Shown here: positions 45,865-55,252 of the stretch, in pieces
How positions within the stretch are numbered: the stretch's first letter is position 1
How the letters are laid out: each line of letters starts with the position of its first letter
NCBI GenBank assembly: GCA_019745975.1
Contig: JAIESQ010000123.1
Span: 1 to 62,914, forward strand
Direction: 5' to 3'
DNA length: 62,914 nt
DNA from: Pirellulales bacterium
GTDB taxonomy: Bacteria; Planctomycetota; Planctomycetia; Pirellulales; JAEUIK01
Program-made: the position numbers and the translations under genes
Notes under the pieces: model-generated
The model's database searches: none
Seen by the model: only the letters and a program-made list of their open reading frames with translations
Told to the model about the DNA's origin: nothing

Positions 45865-45915
45865 CGCACCCGTCACGCCGCATTGGCATGGGAGCGTCCA
45901 CACACACCAATAACT

Positions 45916-47082
45916 TCATTGCCGCTCGTAGGCGACGCGGCGCAGTTCTTCCTCAAACGTTTCACTGCGCCCCAGCGCCGCGTCGAATTCGTCCTTATCG
46001 AGCGAGTAGAGTTCGACCTGCTCGGTGGCCACGACGCTGGCATTGCGTGGCTTCTTGGTCAAGAGCGCGACTTCGCCGAAGTAATCGCCCGGTCCAAGCT
46101 GGATCGGCGCGCGGTCCGCGGACGAGCCTTCCTTGTCGGTCACGATCACCTGGCCCGATTTGATCACGTAGAATTTGTCGCCAGGGTCTCCCCTGCGGAT
46201 GATGACGGTACCAGCGGGGTGTCGCTCGTAGGCAACTTCTCGGACGATGTTGGTCATCTGCGCGGCCGAAAACTCGCGGAACAGCTTGTAGTTGCGGAGA
46301 AAGCTCGTGATCTCAAGCACCTGGCGGGTGTTGAGGTCCGAGACGATGCGCCCGCCTTTCATGCGAATCGCGCGATCGGCGGCGTGCAAGATGCGATCGT
46401 CGTGCGTGACGACCAGGATCGCACAGCCGGTCCGCTCGCGCAGCTCCTTCAGCAGCTCGATGACGTCGCGCGTGGCGGCATCGTCGAGCGACGCCGTCGG
46501 CTCGTCGGCCAGGATCAGATCGGGCTCGTTGACGACCGCGCGCACGATCGCCACGCGCTGCCGCTGGCCTCCGGAGAGCTCGGCCGGACGAAATTCCAGA
46601 CGCTGTCCCAACGCGAGACGCCGCAAGAGCCCGTCGACATGCTCGCGCGATGCTGGCGAAACCTCGCGCTTGAGCTGCATCGCCATGAAGACGTTTTCAC
46701 GGGCGGTCAGCGAATCGAACAAATTGTGCTGCTGAAAAATAAAGCCGATCCGGCGGCGCACCTTGACCATCTCATCCTTGTCGAGACCGCGCAGCTCCTT
46801 GTCGCAGATCGTCACGCTCCCCTCTTGCACGCGGCGCAGTCCACCGATGAGGGTGAGGAGCGTCGTTTTGCCCGAACCCGAGCGACCGGTCATGATCGCC
46901 AACTCGCCGCGCAACAAGTCGAGGTCGTTGTCGAAGAGAACCTGCGTCGGTGGGTCTCCTTCGTAGAACGTGTGCGACACGTTGCTGACACGGACGACCT
47001 TTTCTTTCGCCTCGCCGGTGACGCGCTGCGATGAGCTGCCGGAACTGGCGGAGCGGACGATGATCGATTCGTTGTTCGACAT
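45916..47082 (-). CDS. devA: DevA-type ABC ATPase fused to a cyclic-nucleotide-binding domain
   Basis: A 388-residue protein. Residues 28-255 are an ABC ATPase of the MacB/DevA/LolD group: Walker [10 protein letters not shown] (66-74), Q-loop FIFQQHN, signature LSGGQRQRV (169-177), Walker [13 protein letters not shown] (189-200) and the switch His in VVTHDDR. Residues about 268-385 are a cNMP-binding domain with a near-canonical phosphate-binding cassette, [16 protein letters not shown] (335-350). ABC proteins of this group normally end after the ATPase, so export may be gated by cAMP or c-di-GMP-like ligands, or the domain is structural. It is the last gene of the devB-devC-devC-devA operon. 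Confidence 0.9.
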   Translation of the reverse strand: MSNNESIIVRSASSGSSSQRVTGEAKEKVVRVSNVSHTFYEGDPPTQVLFDNDLDLLRGELAIMTGRSGSGKTTLLTLIGGLRRVQEGSVTICDKELRGLDKDEMVKVRRRIGFIFQQHNLFDSLTARENVFMAMQLKREVSPASREHVDGLLRRLALGQRLEFRPAELSGGQRQRVAIVRAVVNEPDLILADEPTASLDDAATRDVIELLKELRERTGCAILVVTHDDRILHAADRAIRMKGGRIVSDLNTRQVLEITSFLRNYKLFREFSAAQMTNIVREVAYERHPAGTVIIRRGDPGDKFYVIKSGQVIVTDKEGSSADRAPIQLGPGDYFGEVALLTKKPRNASVVATEQVELYSLDKDEFDAALGRSETFEEELRRVAYERQ

Positions 47083-47140
47083 GGCTTCGATACTCGCCTC
47101 TGCGCGGCCACGGGATGTTGCGACATCCTGGGCCAGTGGT

Positions 47141-48337
47141 TCAAAACAACTCCGCCGGATCGGCCGTGAAGATCCTCCGCACGGCCAAGGCGCCTGACGT
47201 CGCGCACATCACCAGCGTCAACCCAAGAATGAATAGCGCTCGCCAGAAGGTCAGGTTGAGCAGCAGTCCGGTCATGCTTCCCAACAACCAATAGCACAAC
47301 TGGCTCACCGCGATCCCGGGAATGAACCCCAAGCCCCCCAGCAGGAGCGCCTCTTGCAGTACTACGCCAACGAAGTAGCGGTTGGGGTAGCCGATCGCCT
47401 TGAGCGTGGCGAACTCCTTCATATGGTCGTCGATGTCGCTGTAGAGAATCTGGTAGCAGATGATCGTGCCAACAGCGAAACCCATCAGCGTGCCCAGCAG
47501 GAAGACAAAGCCGATCGGCGTGCTGTTCTCCCAGAAGGATTTCTCGCGGTCGATCATTTCATCCTTGGTGAGCACGTCAACGTCGGGCAGGAGGTCGACA
47601 AGTTGCGATTTGATCTTTTGCGCATCGGCTCCGTCGTGCACCTTCACGATTCCCAGGTCGACTCGCCCCAGGCCGCTGGTGCGTGGCGGGGCGTAAAAAA
47701 TCTGATCGAGCGTTTGAGCGCTGGTGAGCAAGTTGCCGTCGTTGGCAAAATCGGTGCCCAGCGAAAAGAAGTCCACAACCTTGATGGCGTGTCCCGCCAG
47801 GTCGGTTTGCGTACCGACCTCGATTCGCCCGTAGTCATCCTTGCTCTTGTCGTCGTAAAGCACGTTGCCGGAGGCAAACAGCTTCTGGAGCTTTTCCTTG
47901 GGCAAGGAAAAGACGGGATCGTCGGGTTCGATCGCCAGGACGCGAATCAAGTGACCAACGCCGGGCTTGCGATCTCCTTTGGGCTCGGCCGGTTTGCCTT
48001 CCAGATCGCGAACCGGGACGTCGAGCACCGCACGACGCGTTTCGATGTAGAGTGGCCAGGCGGCCTTGACCCCAGGACAAGCCGCAATCTGATCGAGCCG
48101 AATCCGGCCAAACTGGTCGCTAACCCCCAAGGCGTAGCGCATCTTGCTGGCGACGATCAGGTCGGCGTTGAGTTGTCGCAAGAGTTCGACCGTGCTGTCG
48201 AACAGCGCATTGCGAAAGCCGATCTGCATGCACATCAACAGCACGGCGAAGCCGACGCCGGCCAGCGCCAGCGCCAACCGCCGCCGGTTGTGCGTGATGT
48301 TCTTCCAGGCCAAAGGTACGCGTTTGGGACGCCACAT
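47141..48337 (-). CDS. devC: DevC-type ABC transporter permease
   Basis: A 398-residue FtsX/MacB-type permease. One N-terminal helix (ALALAGVGFAVLLMCMQIGF), a large periplasmic domain (about 45-270) and three C-terminal helices fit the DevC topology. Family motifs are VPLAWKNITHNRRRLALALA, FRNALFDSTVELLRQLNADL and EFATLKAIGYPNRYFVGVVL before the last helices. It lies 16 bases after its paralogue and 58 bases before the ATPase gene, in the same operon. Having two different DevC-like permeases suggests a heterodimeric membrane core. Confidence 0.9.
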   Translation of the reverse strand: MWRPKRVPLAWKNITHNRRRLALALAGVGFAVLLMCMQIGFRNALFDSTVELLRQLNADLIVASKMRYALGVSDQFGRIRLDQIAACPGVKAAWPLYIETRRAVLDVPVRDLEGKPAEPKGDRKPGVGHLIRVLAIEPDDPVFSLPKEKLQKLFASGNVLYDDKSKDDYGRIEVGTQTDLAGHAIKVVDFFSLGTDFANDGNLLTSAQTLDQIFYAPPRTSGLGRVDLGIVKVHDGADAQKIKSQLVDLLPDVDVLTKDEMIDREKSFWENSTPIGFVFLLGTLMGFAVGTIICYQILYSDIDDHMKEFATLKAIGYPNRYFVGVVLQEALLLGGLGFIPGIAVSQLCYWLLGSMTGLLLNLTFWRALFILGLTLVMCATSGALAVRRIFTADPAELF

Positions 48338-48353
48338 GACGCTTGCTGCCGCA

Positions 48354-49604
48354 CTAGAACAGCGCCGCCGGATCGGCCGAGTGCACCTTGCGCATCGAGC
48401 CTAAGCCGGCCAGCGAACACATGATCAGGCAACTGACAAACACAAACGTCGTGAGCGGCACTCCCATGTGCATGGGAATGCCGGCCAGCCGCGCCGTGAG
48501 CCGATACAGCCCCCACGAAACCAACGAGCCAGGTACAAATCCTGCGACGGCCAGAATCCACGCCTGCTGCAGCACCAGCAACGAGAGATAGGCCGGGGTA
48601 TAGCCGATCGCTTTGAGCGTGGCGTATTCCTTGAGGTGACCAACGATACTGCTGGCCAACACCTGATAGACGATGGCCACCCCAACCAAGAGCGCTACGA
48701 TCGCGCCCGTGCCAAAGATCACGCCGACCGAGGTCTTGCTGACCCAATAAGTGCGCTCGGCGCCGAGCGCCTCCGCGCAGGTCAGCACCTCGACGTCGCC
48801 GGGGAGCAGTTCTTCTAGTCGCGCTTTGACCGCGACCGGGTCGGCGGCTTTTTCGACGCGCACCAAGCCGAGCGACACATCGTCGAGCGAGCGTTGTGGT
48901 AGCAAGCGGCCGAAGGTGACGTCGCTGGTGATCATGGCGCCGTCGGCGGCAAAACCCAACGGCAGCGTGAATTGCCCTGTGAGCCGCAACTGCTGACGTC
49001 CAAAGTCGGTCACCAAACCTGGCCGCAGGCAGCCGAACTCCGACCGACTCAAGGTATCGACCAGCACCGAGCCTGGGGTCTTGAGGGTCTTGAGATGCAT
49101 CTGTACGTCGGACAAGCGAACGACGTTTTCATCAGGGTTCTCGGCGAGAACCAACATCGCGCGGCGACCGGCGCTGGCAAGTTCTTCGCTCGACCGCCCG
49201 CGCGAAAACAAGCCGCGGCCTCCACAATCGGCCGGCTGGCGAGTCTTCGCCTCGGTGGGAGTTTCCCCCTCTTCTTGAGCGGGGATCCAAAGAATGTAGC
49301 CGATATAGAGCGGTTGGGCGGTGGTCACGCCCGGTGCCGCCCGGGCCTGGAAAAGACGCGCTTGCGGGATCGAGCCAGGGCGTGAGATGTGCAGATACTC
49401 GTGCGAGCGGATCAAGAGATCGAACTCGAGCTGATCGTAGATGAGCGTGGCGGTGCGGCGAACGGAACCGAGGAATCCCAGTTGCAAGAACACCAGGACG
49501 ACGGCGAAGGCAACCCCGGCAATCGCCACCAAGGTGCGAAGCCGATCGTGTACCAGATTGCGCCAGGCGAGTGGGATGTTGCGACTCATGCGGCTGCCGA
49601 TCAT
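48354..49604 (-). CDS. devC: DevC-type ABC transporter permease, second paralogue
   Basis: A 416-residue paralogue of the next gene. IPLAWRNLVHDRLRTLVAIA, then AVVLVFLQLGFLGSVRRTAT, gives the N-terminal helix; a periplasmic domain contains two loops rich in Arg and Gly; EYATLKAIGYTPAYLSLLVL and three helices end the protein. The last residues (SMRKVHSADPAALF) match the paralogue's end (AVRRIFTADPAELF), showing duplication. ATGs at 49604 and 49589 are both possible. It follows devB by 96 bases. Confidence 0.9.
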   Translation of the reverse strand: MIGSRMSRNIPLAWRNLVHDRLRTLVAIAGVAFAVVLVFLQLGFLGSVRRTATLIYDQLEFDLLIRSHEYLHISRPGSIPQARLFQARAAPGVTTAQPLYIGYILWIPAQEEGETPTEAKTRQPADCGGRGLFSRGRSSEELASAGRRAMLVLAENPDENVVRLSDVQMHLKTLKTPGSVLVDTLSRSEFGCLRPGLVTDFGRQQLRLTGQFTLPLGFAADGAMITSDVTFGRLLPQRSLDDVSLGLVRVEKAADPVAVKARLEELLPGDVEVLTCAEALGAERTYWVSKTSVGVIFGTGAIVALLVGVAIVYQVLASSIVGHLKEYATLKAIGYTPAYLSLLVLQQAWILAVAGFVPGSLVSWGLYRLTARLAGIPMHMGVPLTTFVFVSCLIMCSLAGLGSMRKVHSADPAALF

Positions 49605-49700
49605 CGTCCGCTAGAGCTCCTCAGCCTGCCATGGCAGCCGCTACAATCCCTGACCGTCCGCCGCGCGGTTCGACTCGGCCGCCGCGTGTTTCGGCGCCGA

Positions 49701-50831
49701 TCAGTCGGTATGAATCTCCGCGTTCACTTGCAGGTTGACCAGCTTCTTCGCTTCCTCGGTTGGTTTCTCGACGAGAATGCGCACGCTGACAACTCGCGCG
49801 TCGGCGCGCTCCGCCGGGTCGATCCCCATGATTTCGTTCTGGGCGACGACCGCGCCGACACTTTCGACTGTTCCTTCGATCGGTTGCGGCAGGGCACCGT
49901 TCGTGCCTGTCGTGATCGTCACGGCTTGGTCTTTCTTCACGCGGTGGGCCTCGGTCTCATAGACCTCGGCAACGACCTCCATTTGATCCAACCGCCCGAA
50001 TTGAATGATGGGGCGCTGGCCGACCATCTCACCCGCTTGAATCGAAATGCGCAGCACCGTGCCGTCGAACGGCGCGATGAGCTGGGCCATCTTGGCGCGC
50101 TCCGTTGCCAACTTGACGTTGGCCCGCAGCGCGGGAATGCGCGCCAAGGGCTCGACGCGCTCGACGTTGGCCTTGGCCGACTTGAGCTTGGCCTCGGCTG
50201 CCGATTGTGTTAGCTCCTTCGACTTGACGAGCTTTTCGAATAGGGCGTTGGCGCTGGCCAGCTCGCTGCGTGCTTGTTCGAGCAACAGCGCCTTGTGTTC
50301 GCGGTCCTGTGGGCTGACCAGTGTGGCATCGAGCTTTTCGAAGCGCTGGGCATCGTGTTCGGCCACCCGCAGACGCGATTCTAAGAGCGCCACCTGGTTT
50401 TGCTGGGCGTTGATTTCCAGATCCATCATCTGGGCTTGTTCCAGCGCGATCTGGGCTTCGGTGGCCGCCGCCTCAGCGAGTTGCTTATCGAGCTTGAGGC
50501 GCTTTTCGGCTTCGGCCAACTCGGTCTCGGCCACATCAAGTTCGGCAGCACGCAGCGGGTACGACTCAAACGTGGCCAGGACCGTGCCGGCCGGATAGGT
50601 CTCGCTCTCCTTGGCGGTAATTGAGGCCACCCGATCGCCGACCATGCCACTTAAGTCGATGATGCCTCCCAGGGGTAGCAGCCGACCGCGGGCCACGACC
50701 GTTTCCCCCGCCGCATCAGGGTCGAATCCCTGGCTGCCCGTCGAGCCGTGGCGGCAGCCGGCAAGCATCGCCACGGGAATGATGCCTAGTAACACGAGTT
50801 GGCAAAGGCGATTGGTTTGCTTTGTAACCAC
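49701..50831 (-). CDS. devB: DevB-type HlyD-family adaptor lipoprotein
   Basis: A 376-residue periplasmic adaptor and first gene of the Dev operon. The GTG at 50831 (AGGTGA 5 bases upstream) starts a lipoprotein signal, CQLVLLGIIPVAMLAGC, with Cys as the probable lipid site. Then come a barrel-sandwich half (VARGRLLPLGGIIDLSGMVG), a long coiled-coil hairpin (about 100-250) and the returning half (AQLIAPFDGTVLRISIQAGE), followed by a beta-barrel (MEVVAEVYETEAHRVKKDQA). The open frame extends to a TTG at 50933, but the extension lacks a signal. It would link the DevC permeases to an outer-membrane exit or to the cell surface. Confidence 0.88.
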   Translation of the reverse strand: MVTKQTNRLCQLVLLGIIPVAMLAGCRHGSTGSQGFDPDAAGETVVARGRLLPLGGIIDLSGMVGDRVASITAKESETYPAGTVLATFESYPLRAAELDVAETELAEAEKRLKLDKQLAEAAATEAQIALEQAQMMDLEINAQQNQVALLESRLRVAEHDAQRFEKLDATLVSPQDREHKALLLEQARSELASANALFEKLVKSKELTQSAAEAKLKSAKANVERVEPLARIPALRANVKLATERAKMAQLIAPFDGTVLRISIQAGEMVGQRPIIQFGRLDQMEVVAEVYETEAHRVKKDQAVTITTGTNGALPQPIEGTVESVGAVVAQNEIMGIDPAERADARVVSVRILVEKPTEEAKKLVNLQVNAEIHTD

Positions 50832-51250
50832 GATTTCACCTGGCGCGCCGGGCCGATACTCCGGACGACTTTCCACTCGCTGGATCGCAACTTCGGAACT
50901 GGTTTCCTGAGGGGGACGCACCACGGCGGACAACGCCGCTGGGGTGACCCCTAGGACGTCCGGCCGCTAGCGCCGACGGGCGCGCGCCGAACTAACTGGC
51001 AGAAAAGCGCTGAGCCGCGAACGCATCGGCGAAGCGCAACCTAGTTTAGCTGCGCGATTTGGGAGGGGCAATTCAGCGTCTAGACCACTTCCGCCCCGGA
51101 CCCTACGATGAACCCGGTGCCGGAGCCAATCCCCTGCGTCGAAGATGGCCGGTGCCTGCCGATGCGGCTGGTCCAGGGCCGGATAGACGGAATGCCGTCC
51201 CTTTCGTGCCAAGTCGGCATAACAGGCCCTCGTCGGAGGTGCGTAGCTTG
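50832..51250. other. Intergenic stretch, nothing recognised
   Basis: Divergent spacer between the Dev operon and the large unknown gene; both promoters should be here, but none is clear by eye. Frames through it are open on both strands because of high GC, without family resemblance. Confidence 0.35.
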
Positions 51251-54200
51251 ATGCATTCGCCAGGGACTCCGCCTGATCGCAGCGAGTTGCCTTGGCTCGC
51301 CGACGCCCCCTGCCAGGCGGCTCTGCACGACGTGCTGGGCTACCTGAACTTCGCTTCCGGGGCGCGCAATTCTTGCGTTGCCCGACGGATCAACGAGCTC
51401 TGGAGGCGGCTCGAGGAGGATGGTCCCTCAGGCGGAGCCTGGCGGCTGCTGGGGCAACTGCTCAAAGCCCAACTAGCCGGCCTGCAAGGGCACGAGCCCG
51501 CGTTCGAACAAGTCGACCAGGCCCGGACGGTGCTCGAAATCGCGTTTGACCACGTGCCGCGAGCCTATCGGCGCTTTCATGCGGACCTGTTGGCTCACCA
51601 GAGCGAGGAGGAATTGTGGCGGCCCTTGTTCCTGGTCCGCATTTTTGAAGCCGTGTTGCAAGAGGGCGCTCCCTGGGAGGAGACCGAACGGATCACCGCC
51701 GGAGCGTTGCGGCGGTTGAACGATTTTCTCGGTTACCGGCCGGTCGCCGTGTTGCAGACTCCTCAGCGGATCGAACCCTATCCGCACGAATGGGTTTCGC
51801 CGATCGGTCTCTATTGGCGCGACGCGGGCGTTGCGCCCGGCCGGTACCAGGTGCTGGTCGAGCGCGCTTTGGAACTGCTCCGCCAGACCGACAGCGAGCT
51901 CGTCGAGCAAGCCTGCTTCAACCTCGAGCGACTCGACGAACTAGCGGTCGATCCGCGGGCCTACGACTTTGATCATCCCGTGAATAAGCGGCCAAACTAC
52001 CAGTTTGGCCAGTGGGACCCGCTGACGATCGATGGCCGAGGTTTCTATCGGCGGTTCGTGCTGGTTGGCGTGACGCTCGACGCGCTGTTGGGGCGCGTGG
52101 GCGCGGCGCCTGCCGAGTCGCGCGACGAGTTCCTGACCGAGGCCGCGGCAGTGCTCGCGGGCACAATGCTGATGGCGGCGGGGACTAGCGGCCAGGGTCC
52201 CGATACACACGACTCGTCGGTCACGCTGGCGACCTTGCTGCCGCGGATAGCGCGGTACCGCGACGCTTTTTATCAGCGACTGTTGATGCGGACGACCGGC
52301 CCGCATGGAGAGCGTCTGCAGGCCGAAGCAGCGCGCCTGCGACAGCCGTTCGGTGGCGCGCGGCAGGACTTGAACCAGCGGCTCGCCCGGCACCGCGCGG
52401 CTCAACTGGAAAGTGTGCACCTCGCGCAGTTATTTGCGCGCATGGGATTCCCCGAGGCGGCGCTGGCGCGCGTCGGCCGTGTGCCCGCAGTGTCGGCGCG
52501 CTTTACCTGCGAAATCCAATGTCGGCTCACGTTGGGACATCGAGCGCTCGATGAGCGCCAGCTCGAGCGGGGGATCAAGTGTCTGGAGGAGATTCGCGAT
52601 CTGGTGCGCCGCGGGATCAACTGTGGTGCTTTCATCGACCCCTGGAACATTCTTGGCTTTCAAGCGCAGTTCAGCTTGTTTCCCGCGGTGGAGAACACGA
52701 TCCACGACCATCGCGCCGACGCCCTCGTCGGGTTGCTGCGGCGAACATTCGAACTGGCGTCGCGGTTGGAAAGCGAATCAGCCGCGCTGGGCAAGCCCGA
52801 GTTGACTGACGAATTGGCGCGGCAGTTGAGCGACCTGGCCGATTGGTGGGATCGCTACGCCAGCGTCGAAGTCAGCGCCGTGGAAGGGTTCTCAGGGCGT
52901 GATTGCGCCAACTCTTCGCGTCAGGTGGCCGTGGCCTTGACTGCCTGGCGAAAGGCAGGCGGCGCGGCCGCCAACATTGCGTTCTGGCGCGAACACGCGG
53001 GGCAGTTGCGGTCGGCTAACGCTTATGCCCTCGTTGTCGAATCGCTGCTGGATAAGGATGACCTGGTCGCGGCGATGGCGCTGTTGATGCACTGGCTGAG
53101 CCAGTCCCAGTGGCTACCGCTGGCGGGTGGCGGCTGCTCGTTTCATGATCTGGCCGGCCGCTGGATGCGCCGCGCGCTGCGCCCGCTCGTTGCCCGTGCG
53201 GCCCGTGAGCAGCCATCGCCCGAGGCTTGGCAAATGGCGCGCAAGTTCTTCGACTACGCCGAAGCCAACGCCGAGAGCTACTGGGAGGTACCCGAATTTC
53301 AACTGGCCAGCGACTCCGGCGCCAGCACCGCGATCGCCGGCACGCGCGGATCGCCAACCGACGCAGCGGAAGACGACGAAGCAGACCACTTGTTCGATGC
53401 GGCCTACGAAGAGGTGATCTACCGCGACAGCACGGCCGACGGCATCGATGCCGAGATGCTCGAGGGGCGCGGAGCGGCGCCCACCTCCGACTTGGAGTTC
53501 GACGCTGAAGCCGAACGGCTGTCGCAGCGCCTGGCGTTTCTGGCCACGACCGCGCGGCTTTGGAAGTTCGTCGCGACCGTGGCCGCCACCAGCGGGCTGG
53601 CCCGCGACGAGGAGCTCGATGTCGCGTCGGTGCTGACGGGCTGGCACGAGCAAGCATGTCACCTCGCAGCGGGGCTGCAAGGTTTGCTGCGTACGCTAGA
53701 GACCCGACGGATTCCGAGGCCGTCGGGGACCGCCGAATCGCTGGTCGAATACGATCGGCGACGCAGCGCGCAACTGACGTTATTAGAAAAGGTGATCTTC
53801 ACGGCCGTGAACATGAGCGACGCGGCGCGCTACTTGCTGGCCGCGTGCGCCGACTCAACTCGTTTCGACAGCTTGCCGGATACGGAGCGTGCGGCGGTGG
53901 CGGCGCTGTCGGCGATCATGGCCGGGCGGCGTGAAATCGTGCCGGCAGCGCTGGCCGATTTGCGCCAAGCGCTTGCCCCACAGGCGCTCTTGTATGTGCC
54001 CTTGGCGGCCGGTGGGGCACCTGCCGCGATTGTCACGGCACAAGGCTGGCAGCGGCTGTTTCTGGACCTGGTGTCGGTGCTACCCCGCTTAGGATTTGTC
54101 CTCGAGACCTGCCGGCTGCTTTCGTTGGCCCAGGATCTGGAGCTATCGCATCCGGTTGGCAAGGGCGCTGTGAGCGAGTTCGATCGGCTGTTTCGCCACG

Positions 54201-55252
54201 GTTTTCGAGCAATGGTCGAGTCGATCGTCGAATCGGCCAGCCAGTGGCCCGCCGGCGAGTCTCCCGACGCCGAACTGATCGAGAATCTCGAGCCACTTAC
54301 CGAAACGCTGCTGCGGCGCTGGCTGCGGCACAGCCGTGCCTTGCGGCTCACCGTGCTGGAACGTGTCTCCGACCGCGAGGCGTGGCGCAATCTCGTGCGC
54401 TTTGTCGAAACCTACGGCGGCGACTTATTTACGCAACAGTTCTTTCACATCGGTAACCTCAGGGCGATTCTCCACGAAGGGGTCGGCACCTGGCTCGAGC
54501 AACTCGCCGAGCAGCCCGATCCCGGGCAATTTGAAAAGCTGCTGGGCGATCTGGACCGCAAGCTTCCGCGCAAGGAAGCGATCTCGCACCTGGAAGTCAT
54601 TCTCGAGGCGGTGCTGGAGAATTTCGCGGAATACAAGGACTACAACAACATCGCGGTGCAATCGGATCGCGGCGAGTTGCTATACACGCTCCTAGACCTG
54701 CTGCGGCTCAAGGGGCGCTACGACCGCGTCGCCTGGAATCTCAAGCCGGTATTTCTCGCGCACGAGATTCTGATGCGACACGGACGGCATGGCGCCGCCG
54801 AGTTGTGGAGCGAAGGCTTCTCGCAGAAAACGGCCGAAGCCGCCGATTGGCACATGAACCGACTCGCGGAGCTGAACCGTGAATATGGACTGCAACTCCC
54901 CACCATCGCGGACCACCTAGGCGAAGGCTTCGTCCGCGGGCTGGCCTTGGATCGCATTCGTTCGCTGGTCCCCAAGGCCATCGCCGAGAAATGCCAGGAT
55001 GGAGAGTCCCCTTCGTTCGTGGCGCTGGAACAGGAGTTGGCCGAGTTCACCGAGACGCCAACTGGCGCCGGACTCGACATTCCGCGTTGGCTCGTCGCGT
55101 TGGAACATGAAGTCGACCGTGCGCTCGATCCCGATCTCACCGCGCCCGCCGAACTCGAGCTGCTCCGCACGCTCCCCTCCGTGTTGCTCGACCGCGAAGC
55201 GCTGCGCGAGCAGTTGCAGCAATGGCACGCCGAGGTGGACGGCCAGTCATGA
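51251..55252 (+). CDS. Large protein of unknown function (1333 residues)
   Basis: I do not recognise a family. It is soluble, mostly alpha-helical by composition (rich in Leu, Ala, Arg and Glu), with no signal peptide and no TM helix. No Walker, Cys-cluster or protease motif is seen. Some stretches look like helical repeats (LAQLFARMGFPEAALARVGR, KCLEEIRDLVRRGINCG). A strongly acidic, low-complexity segment lies near residues 695-765 (TDAAEDDEADHLFDAAYEEV), likely a flexible linker between two large halves. The ATG at 51251 is the first good start, though the frame is open from 51059. Its stop overlaps the start of the glycosyltransferase gene (ATGA), so the two are translated together, hinting at a shared role in surface polysaccharide. 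Confidence 0.75.
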   Translation: MHSPGTPPDRSELPWLADAPCQAALHDVLGYLNFASGARNSCVARRINELWRRLEEDGPSGGAWRLLGQLLKAQLAGLQGHEPAFEQVDQARTVLEIAFDHVPRAYRRFHADLLAHQSEEELWRPLFLVRIFEAVLQEGAPWEETERITAGALRRLNDFLGYRPVAVLQTPQRIEPYPHEWVSPIGLYWRDAGVAPGRYQVLVERALELLRQTDSELVEQACFNLERLDELAVDPRAYDFDHPVNKRPNYQFGQWDPLTIDGRGFYRRFVLVGVTLDALLGRVGAAPAESRDEFLTEAAAVLAGTMLMAAGTSGQGPDTHDSSVTLATLLPRIARYRDAFYQRLLMRTTGPHGERLQAEAARLRQPFGGARQDLNQRLARHRAAQLESVHLAQLFARMGFPEAALARVGRVPAVSARFTCEIQCRLTLGHRALDERQLERGIKCLEEIRDLVRRGINCGAFIDPWNILGFQAQFSLFPAVENTIHDHRADALVGLLRRTFELASRLESESAALGKPELTDELARQLSDLADWWDRYASVEVSAVEGFSGRDCANSSRQVAVALTAWRKAGGAAANIAFWREHAGQLRSANAYALVVESLLDKDDLVAAMALLMHWLSQSQWLPLAGGGCSFHDLAGRWMRRALRPLVARAAREQPSPEAWQMARKFFDYAEANAESYWEVPEFQLASDSGASTAIAGTRGSPTDAAEDDEADHLFDAAYEEVIYRDSTADGIDAEMLEGRGAAPTSDLEFDAEAERLSQRLAFLATTARLWKFVATVAATSGLARDEELDVASVLTGWHEQACHLAAGLQGLLRTLETRRIPRPSGTAESLVEYDRRRSAQLTLLEKVIFTAVNMSDAARYLLAACADSTRFDSLPDTERAAVAALSAIMAGRREIVPAALADLRQALAPQALLYVPLAAGGAPAAIVTAQGWQRLFLDLVSVLPRLGFVLETCRLLSLAQDLELSHPVGKGAVSEFDRLFRHGFRAMVESIVESASQWPAGESPDAELIENLEPLTETLLRRWLRHSRALRLTVLERVSDREAWRNLVRFVETYGGDLFTQQFFHIGNLRAILHEGVGTWLEQLAEQPDPGQFEKLLGDLDRKLPRKEAISHLEVILEAVLENFAEYKDYNNIAVQSDRGELLYTLLDLLRLKGRYDRVAWNLKPVFLAHEILMRHGRHGAAELWSEGFSQKTAEAADWHMNRLAELNREYGLQLPTIADHLGEGFVRGLALDRIRSLVPKAIAEKCQDGESPSFVALEQELAEFTETPTGAGLDIPRWLVALEHEVDRALDPDLTAPAELELLRTLPSVLLDREALREQLQQWHAEVDGQS

